64,000 bases of DNA from Halanaerobium saccharolyticum (GTDB taxonomy: Bacteria > Bacillota > Halanaerobiia > Halanaerobiales > Halanaerobiaceae), in the NCBI RefSeq assembly GCF_003259895.1, contig NZ_QLME01000002.1:217489-281488 (forward strand), in the 5' to 3' direction. Below the pieces are notes generated by a model, which saw only the letters and a list, made by a program, of their open reading frames with translations, searched no databases and was not told the DNA's origin. Both the position numbers and the translations under genes were made by a program. This document shows positions 1 to 8,863 of this stretch, piece by piece; within the stretch, counting starts at the first letter, position 1, and every line of letters starts with the position of its first letter.

Positions 1-720
1 GTGATTGATTTAATAATTATGGTGGATATTGGTGACCGACGGGAGGGAATTTTAGCTGATAATTTAGAGGGGCTGGCTCAAAAAATTGAATCCCTGCCCG
101 GAGTTAGACTTAAAGGCATCGGAACTAATCTCGGCTGTTTTGCCGGAATAATCCCCGATCAAAAAAACACTCAGCATCTTATTAATTTAAAAAAGAAATT
201 AGAAGCTAAGCTGGGTCGGGAGCTTGAAATCCTCTCGGCAGGTAACACTGCAACTATCAGGCTCTTAAAAGATCAACAGCTGGCCCGGGAGATCAGTAAT
301 TTAAGAGTTGGTGAGGCAATTTTACTGGGCACTGATATTATCAATCAAAGTCTAATAGACGACTATCATCATTATAATTTCCGGCTGCAGGCAGAGATTG
401 TTGAGCTCAAAGAAAAGCCTTCAAATCCGGAGGGAGAAATGGCATTTGAGGGTCAGGGCAGAGGCCAGATTATTGAAGATAAAGGTCTGCGGAGGCGGGC
501 GATTCTGGCAGTCGGCAAACAGGATATAGACTATCACGGACTTTATCCGGAACTGGAGGGAGTAGAGGTTCTTGGAGCCAGCAGTGATCATTTAATAACC
601 GATGTCACAGATGCTGCCGGGGATCTGGAAGTTGGAGATATTTTAACTTTTAAAATTAACTATAGTGCTATGCTGAGAGCAATGACTTCTCAATATGTGA
701 CTAAAAATTATATAGAGTAG
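1..720 (+). CDS. Ornithine/alanine racemase family protein, C-terminal part (cut by window edge)
   Basis: PLP-dependent amino-acid racemase of the alanine racemase-like TIM-barrel family, closest by eye to the clostridial ornithine racemase (Orr) group. Visible motifs are IGTNLGCFAGIIPD (about residues 40-53), SAGNTATIRLL (79-89), LRVGEAILLG (101-110) and the SSDHLI segment near the C-terminus, all typical of Orr-like proteins. Family members are about 350-380 aa, so roughly the first third, with the PLP-binding lysine, lies before base 1. The GTG at base 1 is therefore probably an internal codon, not the start. A LysO-type exporter follows 16 nt after the stop, so the pair may handle ornithine/lysine. 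The substrate is inferred; a generic alanine racemase-like role is the alternative. Confidence 0.75.
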   Translation: MIDLIIMVDIGDRREGILADNLEGLAQKIESLPGVRLKGIGTNLGCFAGIIPDQKNTQHLINLKKKLEAKLGRELEILSAGNTATIRLLKDQQLAREISNLRVGEAILLGTDIINQSLIDDYHHYNFRLQAEIVELKEKPSNPEGEMAFEGQGRGQIIEDKGLRRRAILAVGKQDIDYHGLYPELEGVEVLGASSDHLITDVTDAAGDLEVGDILTFKINYSAMLRAMTSQYVTKNYIE

Positions 721-736
721 TTCTGGAGGGATATTT

Positions 737-1690
737 TTGGACTTTTATCTGATAATTTTCTTTTTATTTACAGGTATTTTACTGGGCTTTAAACTGGATG
801 AGAAAAATCATTTTGTTAAATTTGCAGATTCGATTACAAAAGTGGGGCTGGTGTTTCTTCTGCTGGCCATGGGTGCCGGCCTGGGCAGTAATAATCAGAT
901 TGTACTTCAACTTGGAGAAATTGGCTTTCAGGCCTTTGTTTTTGCAGCAGTCAGTATTATTTTTAGTCTGCTGGCTGTAATAATTTTTGTAAAGATTTTT
1001 AACTTGAATAATTTGCTTTTAGGGGCTGGCCCGGAAACAGAAGCAGAAATTGAAAATCCTGAAACTGAGAATACTCAGAAAGCCGACAATACAATGAGTA
1101 TTTTAATTTTTGCTTCAGTTATAATTGGTATTTTAATAGGTTTCTTTCTGCTTAATGGACAGGAATTAGTCTGGCTGGATTCGCTGACTAATTATTCTCT
1201 GGTAGTACTGCTTTTTGGGGTTGGAATTGATATTGGCGCCAGCCGCGAAATTATTAAAGATTTAAAAATTATGGGTTGGAAGTTAATTCTGATTCCTATT
1301 TTAATAGCTTTTGGCTCCATTCTGGGAACAGTTTTAACCGGTGGGATTTTTGGTTTTGCAGCCGGAGAATCAGCTGCAGTAGGAGCAGGTTTTGGCTGGT
1401 ACAGTCTCTCCGGGGTTTTAATTTCTAAATTACATAGTGCAGAATTGGGTTCACTTGCTTTTTTAACTAATGTTTTTCGTGAACTGCTGACAGTAATGAT
1501 CCTGCCTTTAGTTGCAAAGTATTTTGGTAATCTGGCAGTGATTGCTCCCGGGGGTGCAACTACTATGGATGTTACCCTACCTCTGGTTAAAGAGGCTGGA
1601 GGGGAGGCAGTGGTAATTCCTGCTTTTGTCAGTGGAGCTGTACTTTCTACACTGGTACCTGTTTTAGTACCCTTATTCTTAAATATTTAG
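737..1690 (+). CDS. LysO (YbjE/DUF340) family lysine exporter-like membrane protein
   Basis: Integral membrane protein of 317 aa with 8 or more hydrophobic segments, matching the LysO family (E. coli YbjE, L-lysine export; about 300 aa). Family-like features are the N-terminal GILLGF, the acidic linker near residues 97-117 separating two membrane halves, VVLLFGVGIDIGAS in the second half and GFGWYSLSGVLI further on. Start: TTG at 737 behind GGAGG at 725-729. It sits 16 nt after the racemase-like gene and is probably co-transcribed, which fits export of a basic amino acid. Substrate specificity (lysine, ornithine or other) is inferred from family and context only. No terminator is obvious after it. 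Confidence 0.75.
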   Translation: MDFYLIIFFLFTGILLGFKLDEKNHFVKFADSITKVGLVFLLLAMGAGLGSNNQIVLQLGEIGFQAFVFAAVSIIFSLLAVIIFVKIFNLNNLLLGAGPETEAEIENPETENTQKADNTMSILIFASVIIGILIGFFLLNGQELVWLDSLTNYSLVVLLFGVGIDIGASREIIKDLKIMGWKLILIPILIAFGSILGTVLTGGIFGFAAGESAAVGAGFGWYSLSGVLISKLHSAELGSLAFLTNVFRELLTVMILPLVAKYFGNLAVIAPGGATTMDVTLPLVKEAGGEAVVIPAFVSGAVLSTLVPVLVPLFLNI

Positions 1691-1807
1691 AACGTTAATT
1701 TTAAGCTTGTAATTTAAGCAGGAAATATCTTAAAATTTTAATCATTAATTGTTTAAGGAAAGCCAATAGAAAATAAACAAGTGATAAACTAGAAAGGAAT
1801 GAGTATT

Positions 1808-2293
1808 ATGAGTAAGAAAGAAGAAAGACTTAAAGAAATGAACCAGGCCCTGAAGGCCTTAATTGAACCGGAGGGAGACTGGCTTGCCAATCTGGCTAAT
1901 AGTTCAGCTTTATTATTTGATTTAATGGATGATCTTAACTGGGCAGGATTTTATATCTGGAAAAACGATCAGCTGGTTTTAGGTCCTTTTCAGGGCAAAA
2001 CAGCCTGTGTGAGGATAGATGAGGATAAAGGAGTCTGTGGAACAGCTTACTCACAGCGCAAGATAATGCTGGTGGAAGATGTAACAGAATTTCCGGGACA
2101 TATTGCCTGTGATCCTGATTCCCGTTCCGAAATTGTGCTGCCTGTAATTGTCGGAGGAGAAGTAATTGCAGTTTTAGATATAGACAGTCCTCAAAAGGCA
2201 CGTTTTGATGAACTGGACCGCAAATATTTAAAAGAATTTGTTGATATTTTAGTTGACGAAACTAACTTTTTACCACTGATGGAAAAGTTTTAA
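1808..2293 (+). CDS. msrC: Free methionine-(R)-sulfoxide reductase (GAF-domain fRMsr)
   Basis: Single GAF-domain enzyme, 161 aa, that reduces free methionine-R-sulfoxide in the cytoplasm as part of oxidative-damage repair. The sequence shows WAGFYIW (45-51), the three family cysteines in ACVRI (Cys67), GVCG (Cys77) and HIACD (Cys101), then SRSEIVLPV and AVLDIDSP, as in E. coli MsrC and B. subtilis YtsP. An in-frame ATG at 1799 lies only 1-2 nt after the AGGA, so the ATG at 1808, about 10 nt from AGGA (1794-1797), is preferred. It stands alone between the exporter and the HAD gene. Family call is strong; activity is inferred from the conserved cysteines. Confidence 0.88.
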   Translation: MSKKEERLKEMNQALKALIEPEGDWLANLANSSALLFDLMDDLNWAGFYIWKNDQLVLGPFQGKTACVRIDEDKGVCGTAYSQRKIMLVEDVTEFPGHIACDPDSRSEIVLPVIVGGEVIAVLDIDSPQKARFDELDRKYLKEFVDILVDETNFLPLMEKF

Positions 2294-2380
2294 ATAATCA
2301 CAAATAAAGGCATTTGTCTGTCTCAAATCAACTTTGATTAAGAAAAGAAATTGAGAGCAGAAAATATAGGAGGTAATCTT

Positions 2381-3112
2381 TTGTTTAAAGATAAAGATGT
2401 TTTTCTTTTTGATCTGGATGGTACTTTATTAAGTATTGAAGCTGAAGAATTTTTAAAATATTATTTTGGTGCTCTTTCTGCTGATTTTGAAGACTTATGT
2501 GCTGACCAGAAAGAGTTTGTTAAACTTTTAATGGCTTCTACCGAAAAAATGATCAGAAATGACGGCAGCCGCAGTAATCAGGAAGCTTTTATGGAAGCTT
2601 TTATGGAAAAAATGGAGATTAAAAACCAGGCCGAGGCTGAAAAAATAAAAGAACGTTTTGATCAATTTTATCAGACTAAATTTACTGCCCTGGATAAGTA
2701 TTTTGAGCTTGATCGGGAAACCCCGGCAGAGATTATTAAGCATTTAAAAAATCAGGGCAAAAAATTGGTGCTGGCAACAAATCCACTTTTCCCAAAAGAG
2801 GCTGTAGCAGCCAGGTTGAGCTGGATTGGAATTGAGGCTGAGGATTTTGAACTTTTAACCCACTATGAAAATATGAGCTATGCCAAACCAAATCCAAATT
2901 ATTACCGTGAGATTTTAGAAAAAATAGATGCAGAGCCTGATAACTGTCTGATGATCGGTAATGATTTAAAAGAAGATGCAGTGGCTTCTGAACTGGGGAT
3001 AAAAACCTTAATTATTTCTGACAAACTAATAGAAAGAGAAGACAGTGACTATCCTGTGGCCTGGCAGGGGAGTTTAAAAGAGTTTAAGGAATTGATAAAA
3101 GAAGAAATATAA
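2381..3112 (+). CDS. HAD-superfamily hydrolase (probable phosphatase)
   Basis: Haloacid dehalogenase-type hydrolase, 243 aa. Motif I FDLDGTLLS is close to the N-terminus (nucleophile and second Asp in DLD). A helical cap follows. Motif II LATNPLFP comes next, then a lysine in YAKPNPNYY (motif III), and motif IV IGNDLKEDA supplies the metal-binding acids. This is the layout of class I HAD phosphatases. A longer frame opens at TTG 2351, but the strong AGGAGGT at 2368-2374 points to TTG 2381. The substrate cannot be told from sequence. The gene stands alone between the methionine sulfoxide reductase and a decayed AAA/nuclease gene. Confidence 0.85.
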   Translation: MFKDKDVFLFDLDGTLLSIEAEEFLKYYFGALSADFEDLCADQKEFVKLLMASTEKMIRNDGSRSNQEAFMEAFMEKMEIKNQAEAEKIKERFDQFYQTKFTALDKYFELDRETPAEIIKHLKNQGKKLVLATNPLFPKEAVAARLSWIGIEAEDFELLTHYENMSYAKPNPNYYREILEKIDAEPDNCLMIGNDLKEDAVASELGIKTLIISDKLIEREDSDYPVAWQGSLKEFKELIKEEI

Positions 3113-3154
3113 TTTTTGGAGAAAGCAATTCAGTCTTTAAGGTGGTGTTAATAA

Positions 3155-4008
3155 ATGATAAAAATTCCATCTGAATTTCAAAAAATAGTAGGCCAGGCCG
3201 GATCTGTTAGAATATTTTTTGAAGCCTTAAAAGAAGCAACTGCTGACGGAATTATTTCAAGAATGTTTGTAACTGGCGTTAGCCCCATAGCTTTAGATAG
3301 TATGACAAGTGGTTTTAACATTGAATCAAATTTAACTACAGATCCAAACTTTAATCAGGCATTTGGTTTTACAGCAGAAGAAATCAAACCATTATTATCA
3401 GAGATTATTCCCAAATCTCAGAGAGATCATATTTTATCCAGATTGCATGAATATTATAATGGGTATTTATTTAGTAAATATGCAGATAAGCTGGAAATGA
3501 ACAGATGGGTAAAATAACTGGGGAATTTAATCTTAAAAGTGATTTTAGCCGTAAAGACTTTCTTTCATTATTATTTTATCTCGGTTTTTTAACAATTGAT
3601 CGAGAAGAAGATGGCTTTATTTACTTTAGAGTTCCTAATTATGCTGTTAAAGAAATATATTTTGATTATTTTACAAGTCTTTTAGATGAAAATTCTTCTT
3701 TTGATTCAATTGAAATTGAAGCAGCAGCGGTTGAGATATTAAAAAATGGTAAAATTAATAATTTTATCGAGAAAATAGAGAATGCACTTGCTTCTTTATC
3801 AAATAGAGATTATATTAGTTTTGATGAAAAATATATTAAGAAAAAAGACTTTGATTCAGAGGGTAAAAAACTGATTCAAGAAAAATTAGAAGAAGCTAAA
3901 AATCAGCATCTCAGTTATTCTAAAGCTGAAGAATTTAAAGATCGAAAAGACCTAAAGAAGTGGGCGATTATTTTTGTAGGGAACAAAGCTACAATCGAAG
4001 AACTATAA
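3155..4008 (+). pseudogene. Decayed AAA-ATPase-like / PD-(D/E)XK nuclease superfamily protein
   Basis: Two overlapping frames (3155-3517 and 3505-4008) both resemble the family with Pfam AAA-ATPase_like plus PDDEXK_9 domains, usually about 520-580 aa. The first holds the middle segment (SRMFVTGVSPIALDSMTSGFN, then HEYYNGYLFS). The second holds SRKDFLSLLFYLGFLTI and a C-terminus ending in the typical LKKWAIIFVG. The N-terminal Walker A region is missing. About 70-90 residues also seem to be lost at the junction near 3505-3517, where the frame changes. The first few codons (MIKIP) resemble the usual start of the family, so an internal deletion may have joined start to middle. Remnant of a gene family that is often multicopy in anaerobes; very unlikely to be functional. 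Confidence 0.75.
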
Positions 4009-4016
4009 TTTCAAAA

Positions 4017-4058
4017 AGGCTCCAGCTGGATAATTAATCCTGCTGGAGCCTCTATTTT
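4017..4058. terminator. Intrinsic terminator between convergent genes
   Basis: A 10-bp perfect stem AGGCTCCAGC (4017-4026) / GCTGGAGCCT (4042-4051) has a 15-nt loop. It is followed by a T-rich tract and preceded by an A5 run on the other side, so it can serve both the decayed gene on the plus strand and the phosphorylase gene on the minus strand. Confidence 0.85.
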
Positions 4059-4100
4059 AGCATAATTTTTCTAAAACTAATCAATTAAGCCAGCTGTTAA

Positions 4101-6404
4101 TTATTTTTCAACAACAAGCTCTTCGGTTTGGCTTAACTCATATTCCTGATCATAAACTTTGATTGTTAAGTCTTTACCTGCTTTCAGTGAGAAGACAGAT
4201 TCATTCTGGCTGACCTCAACTTTAATTCTGCGGCCTCTAAAGTTAATCATAAAGTTAAATCCACTCCAGGCTGCTGGTAAGAATGGTCTAAATTCTACCT
4301 GACCGTCTTTAACTTTAAAGCCGGCAAAACCTTTAATAATTGACATCCAGGTTCCTGCCATACTTGTAATATGCAGACCATCATCAGTATCAGTATTGTA
4401 ATTATCCAGGTCCAGTCGAGCCGTCCTTAGATATAATTGATAAGCTTTTTCTTCTCTTTCTAAATCAGCTGCCAGGAGAGAATAAATACAGGGGGAAAGT
4501 GAAGATTCATGTACTGTCCGCGGTTCGTAAAAATCATAGTGGCGGGCAATACTTTCCTGATCAAAGTCTTCTTTAAAGTAATAGATTCCCTGCATTACAT
4601 CTGCCTGTTTAATATAGGGGGAACGTAAAATTCTATCCCAGGACCAATTTTTATGGAGAGGAATATCTTCTTCTTTAAGGTCAGAGACCAGTTTTTGTTC
4701 CTTATCCAGATAGCCATCCTGCTGAGCATAGATATCATACTCTTCCAGATAAGGATAGTACATTTTTTCGGTCATCTCCTGCCATAATTCCAGCTCAGAG
4801 TCTTCAATTTCCAGTTCAGAAATCCACTCTTTATATTTATCTGGATCATTTTCCTTAATATTTTCTAAATTTTCCAGGGTATAGTTGAGAGTCCAGACCG
4901 CTATCCGGTTGGTATACCAGTTATTATTAACATTGTTTTCATATTCGTTAGGACCGGTTACTCCCAGGATCATATATTTTTCCTTCCGCGGATTAAAGTG
5001 AGCTCTATCAGCCCAGAAGCGGGAGATTTGAGCCAGCACCGGAATACCATATTCTTTAATATAGTCCTGATCTCCAGTATAGTCAACATAATCTTTTATG
5101 GCATGGGCAATCGCTCCATTACGGTGGATTTCCTCAAAAGTGATTTCCCATTCGTTGTGGCATTCCTCTCCATTAATTGTTACCATTGGATAGAGAGCAC
5201 CATCAACTCCCAGTTTATCTGCATTTTCCACAGCTTTTTCCAGGTGGCGGTATCTATATAATAATAGATTGCGAGCAACATCCTGACTGTGGGTAGACAG
5301 ATAAAAAGGAAGGCAGTAAGCTTCTGTATCCCAGTAAGTCAAACCACCATATTTTTCGCCTGTAAATCCTTTGGGCCCAATATTTAGACGGGGATCATGG
5401 CCGGTATAAGTCTGATTTAAATGAAAGATATTAAAACGGATTCCCTGCTGTGCTTCCGGGTCACCTTCAATTTTAATATCACTTTCCTGCCAGATTTTAG
5501 CCCAGGCCTCTGTATGTTCAGTAAATAATTGATCATAACCCTGGAAGGCAGCTTCCGCAGCTTTTGATTTTGCTTTTTCACTAACCTGATCAGCCTCATA
5601 ATCACGGCTGGTACAGACTGCTAGATATTTATTTAATTCTATTTTTTCGTCTGGAGCAGCTTCAAATATAATTTTATTTCCTACATAGTTTTCGTCTCCA
5701 GGTCCGGTTAATAACTTAACTTCCCGTTCTTCTTTATTTAATTTCCAGTTCATAGCTGTAGAAACAACAAAATCTGATTTTCTGGTTTTCATTGAAAGCA
5801 TTGCTTTACCCGGTTTGTTTTCTTTTTTCAGCCCCTTCCAGAAAAATTCATCATAATTGGCATCTTCATTTTTAACATCACCATCTAGATAGGGAATTAA
5901 TTCGATTTTTGCTGTCTGATCAAGTGCCTGTAGACTGTATTTTAGAGCAGCCAGTTCCTTATCCTGCTGACTCAAAAACCGAGTTTCTGTTACTTCAACC
6001 CGATTATCTTCCAGCTCCAGAGTAAAAGATCTCTCTAAATAAGCTTCTTTCATATTTAAAACCCTTTTAAAATTACTGAAATCAACCTCTGCCAGGTCAA
6101 TTTTCTGTCCATCTATTTTTAAATCAATCCCAATAAAATTAGCAGCATTAGCAATTTTTGCAAAATACTCTGGATATCCATTTTTCCACCAGCCAACAAT
6201 AGTTTTATCTGGATAGTAAACACCGGCAATATATGTTCCCTGCAGGCTGTCACCGCTGTAGCTTTCGGCAAAATTTCCGCGCAAACCCATATGACCATTA
6301 CCCAGACTCATTACACTTTCTGTAACTCTGTTGTAATTTTTATCAAAACTATTTTCAATAACTTTCCATTCATCAACTTCAAAATATTTTTTCAAAATCT
6401 CCAC
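4101..6404 (-). CDS. GH65 disaccharide phosphorylase, probably maltose phosphorylase
   Basis: Cytoplasmic inverting phosphorylase of glycoside hydrolase family 65, 767 aa, the usual full length. It would split an alpha-linked glucose disaccharide with phosphate to beta-glucose-1-phosphate plus glucose. Seen: N-terminal SLGNGHMGLRGNF (33-45), GLTYWDTEAYCLPFY, ECHNEWEITFEEIHRN (about 413-428) and VTGPNEYENNVNNN (about 482-495). The Glu near residue 487 falls where the general acid of L. brevis maltose phosphorylase is placed. The ECHNEWEITFEEIHRN block resembles maltose and trehalose phosphorylases more than kojibiose enzymes, so maltose is favoured but trehalose cannot be excluded. A beta-phosphoglucomutase gene, often a neighbour, is absent; the window's HAD gene is not adjacent or clearly of that type. 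Confidence 0.85.
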   Translation of the reverse strand: MEILKKYFEVDEWKVIENSFDKNYNRVTESVMSLGNGHMGLRGNFAESYSGDSLQGTYIAGVYYPDKTIVGWWKNGYPEYFAKIANAANFIGIDLKIDGQKIDLAEVDFSNFKRVLNMKEAYLERSFTLELEDNRVEVTETRFLSQQDKELAALKYSLQALDQTAKIELIPYLDGDVKNEDANYDEFFWKGLKKENKPGKAMLSMKTRKSDFVVSTAMNWKLNKEEREVKLLTGPGDENYVGNKIIFEAAPDEKIELNKYLAVCTSRDYEADQVSEKAKSKAAEAAFQGYDQLFTEHTEAWAKIWQESDIKIEGDPEAQQGIRFNIFHLNQTYTGHDPRLNIGPKGFTGEKYGGLTYWDTEAYCLPFYLSTHSQDVARNLLLYRYRHLEKAVENADKLGVDGALYPMVTINGEECHNEWEITFEEIHRNGAIAHAIKDYVDYTGDQDYIKEYGIPVLAQISRFWADRAHFNPRKEKYMILGVTGPNEYENNVNNNWYTNRIAVWTLNYTLENLENIKENDPDKYKEWISELEIEDSELELWQEMTEKMYYPYLEEYDIYAQQDGYLDKEQKLVSDLKEEDIPLHKNWSWDRILRSPYIKQADVMQGIYYFKEDFDQESIARHYDFYEPRTVHESSLSPCIYSLLAADLEREEKAYQLYLRTARLDLDNYNTDTDDGLHITSMAGTWMSIIKGFAGFKVKDGQVEFRPFLPAAWSGFNFMINFRGRRIKVEVSQNESVFSLKAGKDLTIKVYDQEYELSQTEELVVEK

Positions 6405-6419
6405 CTGCCTTTCAGCTAA

Positions 6420-6448
6420 ATTATATCAGAAATGCCAGGTTAATGAAA
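6420..6448 (-). promoter_or_regulatory. Possible promoter of the GH65 phosphorylase gene
   Basis: On the minus strand a perfect -10 TATAAT (6420-6425) lies 16 nt upstream of the start codon region, with only a weak -35 (TTTCAT) 17 nt further up. The short distance to the GGTGGAG ribosome site leaves a very short leader. Confidence 0.4.
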
Positions 6449-6550
6449 GAGCTTCCATTTTATAAAAAGAGCGGTATTGGAAGTATATTTATCTGAGATT
6501 TTTGCCTGAAATTTGATTTAAATTATTTCTATATGTCCTCTTACTTTTAA

Positions 6551-6594
6551 TTATTATCAATTTGTTATATGATAGGATTGATAATTGATAATAA
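6551..6594. promoter_or_regulatory. 11-bp inverted repeat resembling Fur-type operator halves
   Basis: The arms TTATTATCAAT (6551-6561) and ATTGATAATAA (6584-6594) are exact inverted copies 22 nt apart. Overlapping the right arm, GATAATTGATAATAATTA resembles the GATAAT-type hexamer arrays bound by Fur family regulators. It lies in the 316-nt gap between two minus-strand genes (6405-6720), which otherwise holds a 9-codon plus-strand ORF at 6627 and a weak hairpin at 6667-6706. No obvious gene is controlled, so this may be a leftover promoter region. Confidence 0.35.
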
Positions 6595-6720
6595 TTACTA
6601 TATATGGATATTTTGGGGGTTGAATAATGGAAGACTTTTGTGAAATTAATTATTAATATAGATAAGGATCCAGCTAAAAAGCCGAACCCTTAATTTTGAT
6701 CTGGATATTTTTAATCTGAA

Positions 6721-7590
6721 TTAAATTAAATCTGCTTCCTGCAGTAATTCTTCTAAAGCCTGTTTGATCGGGGTTGCAGGGCGTCCCAGTAGTTTTTCGA
6801 AATCATTACTTTTTACATTAAGTGCTCCCTCTCTAATTCCGCGTTGGATAGCAGCTAACATCGGTAGAGAAGATTCGGGCATTCCACTTTTTTTCATTAT
6901 CTGTTTATATTCTTCATCATTCACTCTTTTAATTGGAATTTCCTGGCCGATTACTTCTTCTGCGGCTGATACCAGTTCTGCCTGAGTAAGGGGTTGAGCG
7001 GAAAGCTCATAAACAGTATTTTCATGGCCTGATTCTGATAATACTTTAGCTGCAGCTTCTGCATAATCTTTTTGCAGGGCCCAGCCAACCTTTCCATCTT
7101 TAGCAGCGGTTACCCAGGGTTGACCTGAGATGGCTGCTTTAATACTGGGGAGTTCATTACGCAGATACCAGTTATTACGTAAAAAGGAATAGGGAATTCC
7201 TGTAGCTTTTATAGCTTTCTCAGTTTTTCTGTGGACAGGAGCCAGAAATAAAGAACTATTTTCGGCATCTGCCAGGCTGGTATAGGCAATAAAATCAACC
7301 CCAACTTCTGCTGCGGCCTGAACCGCATTTTGATGTTCCCTAATTCTTGTCTCGTTATCACCAGTGGTCGATATAATCAGGATTTTGTCTACATTTTTAA
7401 AGGCTGTGCTTAAAGTCTCGGGCTTCTCAAAATCTCCCTGGCGCACATCAACTCCTCTGTTTTTTAGATCTTCAGCTCTGGCTGGATCACGGACACTTAC
7501 GGCCAGCTGTTCAGCCGGGACTGCTTCCATTAAAAAATTCATTACTTTAGAACCAAGTTTTCCAGTTGCACCGGTTACTAAGGTTTTCAT
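6721..7590 (-). CDS. NmrA/QOR2-like NAD(P)-binding oxidoreductase
   Basis: Atypical short-chain dehydrogenase (NmrA-like, similar to E. coli QorB/YtfG NADPH:quinone reductase), 289 aa. The N-terminal VTGATGKLGSKV is the GxxGxxG dinucleotide-binding loop. VRDPARAEDL follows, then the long ISTTGDNETRIREHQNAVQAA segment and YTSLADAENSS, typical of this subfamily. A TTG six bases upstream (7596) is in frame, but ATG 7590 sits at normal distance from AAGGAGG, so it is preferred. The gene is alone in its direction; physiological substrate unknown, with quinone or redox stress suggested only by family. Confidence 0.8.
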   Translation of the reverse strand: MKTLVTGATGKLGSKVMNFLMEAVPAEQLAVSVRDPARAEDLKNRGVDVRQGDFEKPETLSTAFKNVDKILIISTTGDNETRIREHQNAVQAAAEVGVDFIAYTSLADAENSSLFLAPVHRKTEKAIKATGIPYSFLRNNWYLRNELPSIKAAISGQPWVTAAKDGKVGWALQKDYAEAAAKVLSESGHENTVYELSAQPLTQAELVSAAEEVIGQEIPIKRVNDEEYKQIMKKSGMPESSLPMLAAIQRGIREGALNVKSNDFEKLLGRPATPIKQALEELLQEADLI

Positions 7591-7876
7591 AAACAATTCC
7601 TCCTTTATAATTTTAAATTAATGTATTTTAAGTTTTAGAACTTTCGGATTAAGTTTAATACTGAGTATTTTCTTAAAATGATCTTAATCTAAATAATATA
7701 ATAACAAAAAAGATGGGAAAACAATGTTGTCATTTTACATTTAATAATTTTTTAAGTTTAAAATATACTTTGCTTTAAACTGTCGTTAATTTATTGTATG
7801 ATATAAGATAAGCAAAGAATTATGATTAATTTTAAAAGTATCAATTATTATAAAACATGAAGTAGGAGGCTATAAA

Positions 7877-8692
7877 ATGATTATTGATTTTTTGATTGAT
7901 TTGTCACCCATAACCCAGGCTTTACTGGCAACATTATTTACCTGGTTTGTCACAGCTCTGGGGGCCGGAGTGGTTTTCTTTTTTAAAGATGTTGATCGGA
8001 GACTTCTTGATAGTATGCTCGGGTTTGCTGCTGGAATAATGATAGCAGCCAGTTTCTGGTCTTTACTTGCTCCTGCAATAGAAATTTCCGAAAATCAGGG
8101 AGTAGCAGGTTGGATTCCCGCTGTAATAGGTTTTTTAATGGGAGGAATATTTTTACGTCTGGTTGATATGGTTCTGCCTCATTTGCATCCCGCTTTAGCT
8201 AAAAGTGAACCTGAGGGAATTAAAACTAACTGGCAGAGGAGTGTTTTGTTGGTTCTAGCAGTTACTTTACATAATTTTCCGGAAGGACTGGCGGTCGGAG
8301 TAGCTTTTGGGGCAGCTGCAGCAGGTATCCCGTCTGCTACTATTGCTGGTGCTGTTGCACTGGCAGTGGGAATTGGACTGCAGAATTTTCCTGAAGGAGC
8401 AGCTGTATCTATTCCTTTAAAAAGAGAGGGCCTCTCTGCAAAAAAGAGTTTTATGTACGGTCAGTTTTCAGGAGCTGTTGAACCAGTAGCAGGAGTTTTA
8501 GGAGCTGCAGGTGTTTATTATATGAGACCTATACTTCCTTATGCTTTAGCTTTTGCTGCAGGCGCAATGATTTTTGTGGTAGGAGAAGAGTTAATACCAG
8601 AAGCTAACTCAGAAGGTAACAGTCATCTGGCTACCACAGGTTTGATGTTGGGGTTTGCAGTTATGATGTTTTTAGATGTTTCTCTGGGTTAA
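7877..8692 (+). CDS. ZIP family divalent metal transporter (ZupT/GufA type)
   Basis: Inner-membrane metal permease of 271 aa with about eight transmembrane segments. The two signature helices are visible: [14 protein letters not shown] (TM4) and [12 protein letters not shown] (TM5), whose His, Asn, Pro and Glu residues bind the transported metal. The GufA-like bacterial branch is suggested by the N-terminal [15 protein letters not shown]. Start: ATG 7877 behind AGGAGG. Zinc or another divalent metal (Fe, Mn) could be the substrate. No metal-responsive operator is clear in the 286-nt upstream gap (7591-7876), which holds only AT-rich sequence and a TATGAT box near 7795. Confidence 0.88.
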   Translation: MIIDFLIDLSPITQALLATLFTWFVTALGAGVVFFFKDVDRRLLDSMLGFAAGIMIAASFWSLLAPAIEISENQGVAGWIPAVIGFLMGGIFLRLVDMVLPHLHPALAKSEPEGIKTNWQRSVLLVLAVTLHNFPEGLAVGVAFGAAAAGIPSATIAGAVALAVGIGLQNFPEGAAVSIPLKREGLSAKKSFMYGQFSGAVEPVAGVLGAAGVYYMRPILPYALAFAAGAMIFVVGEELIPEANSEGNSHLATTGLMLGFAVMMFLDVSLG

Positions 8693-8751
8693 TTTAAATG
8701 CTATTTTACTAATGAAACTAAGATATTTGTAGTAAAATCAAAATTATTTTC

Positions 8752-8780
8752 TTGACTTATTTAAAAAATTCAGTTATAAT
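8752..8780 (+). promoter_or_regulatory. trp operon promoter (sigma-A type)
   Basis: TTGACT (8752-8757) and perfect TATAAT (8775-8780) are separated by 17 nt. Transcription should begin near 8787, only about 5 nt before the first triplet of the TRAP-type array. It would drive trpEGDCFBA. Confidence 0.85.
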
Positions 8781-8791
8781 TAAAAAAATTC

Positions 8792-8845
8792 GAGATGAGA
8801 AGAGCCCAGATTAGTAGAGAAGAGTTAGAGATGAGATTAGCAGAG
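8792..8845 (+). promoter_or_regulatory. TRAP (MtrB)-type binding site: 11 (G/U)AG-like triplets
   Basis: Triplets start at 8792 GAG, 8797 GAG, 8802 GAG, 8807 CAG, 8812 TAG, 8817 GAG, 8822 GAG, 8828 GAG, 8833 GAG, 8838 TAG and 8843 GAG. Ten are (G/T)AG and one is CAG. All spacers are 2 nt except one of 3 nt. Eleven triplets with 2-3 nt spacers is the layout bound by the 11-subunit TRAP ring in Bacillus trp leaders. The array is followed 18 nt later by an intrinsic terminator, as expected for tryptophan-TRAP attenuation. The mtrB gene itself is not in this window. The RNA site is read directly; the protein is inferred. Confidence 0.88.
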
Positions 8846-8863
8846 CAAATATGTAATTAACGG

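Noticed and set aside
4998-5261. Plus-strand 87-aa ORF opposite the GH65 gene
   Set aside because: No ribosome site or family pattern; it is the antisense shadow of a conserved gene. The same applies to other long antisense frames, for example 36915-37346 and 62457-62843.
6627-6656. Plus-strand ORF MEDFCEINY as a small gene
   Set aside because: Only nine codons, and the ribosome site is weak. It could be a remnant but cannot be supported as a gene.
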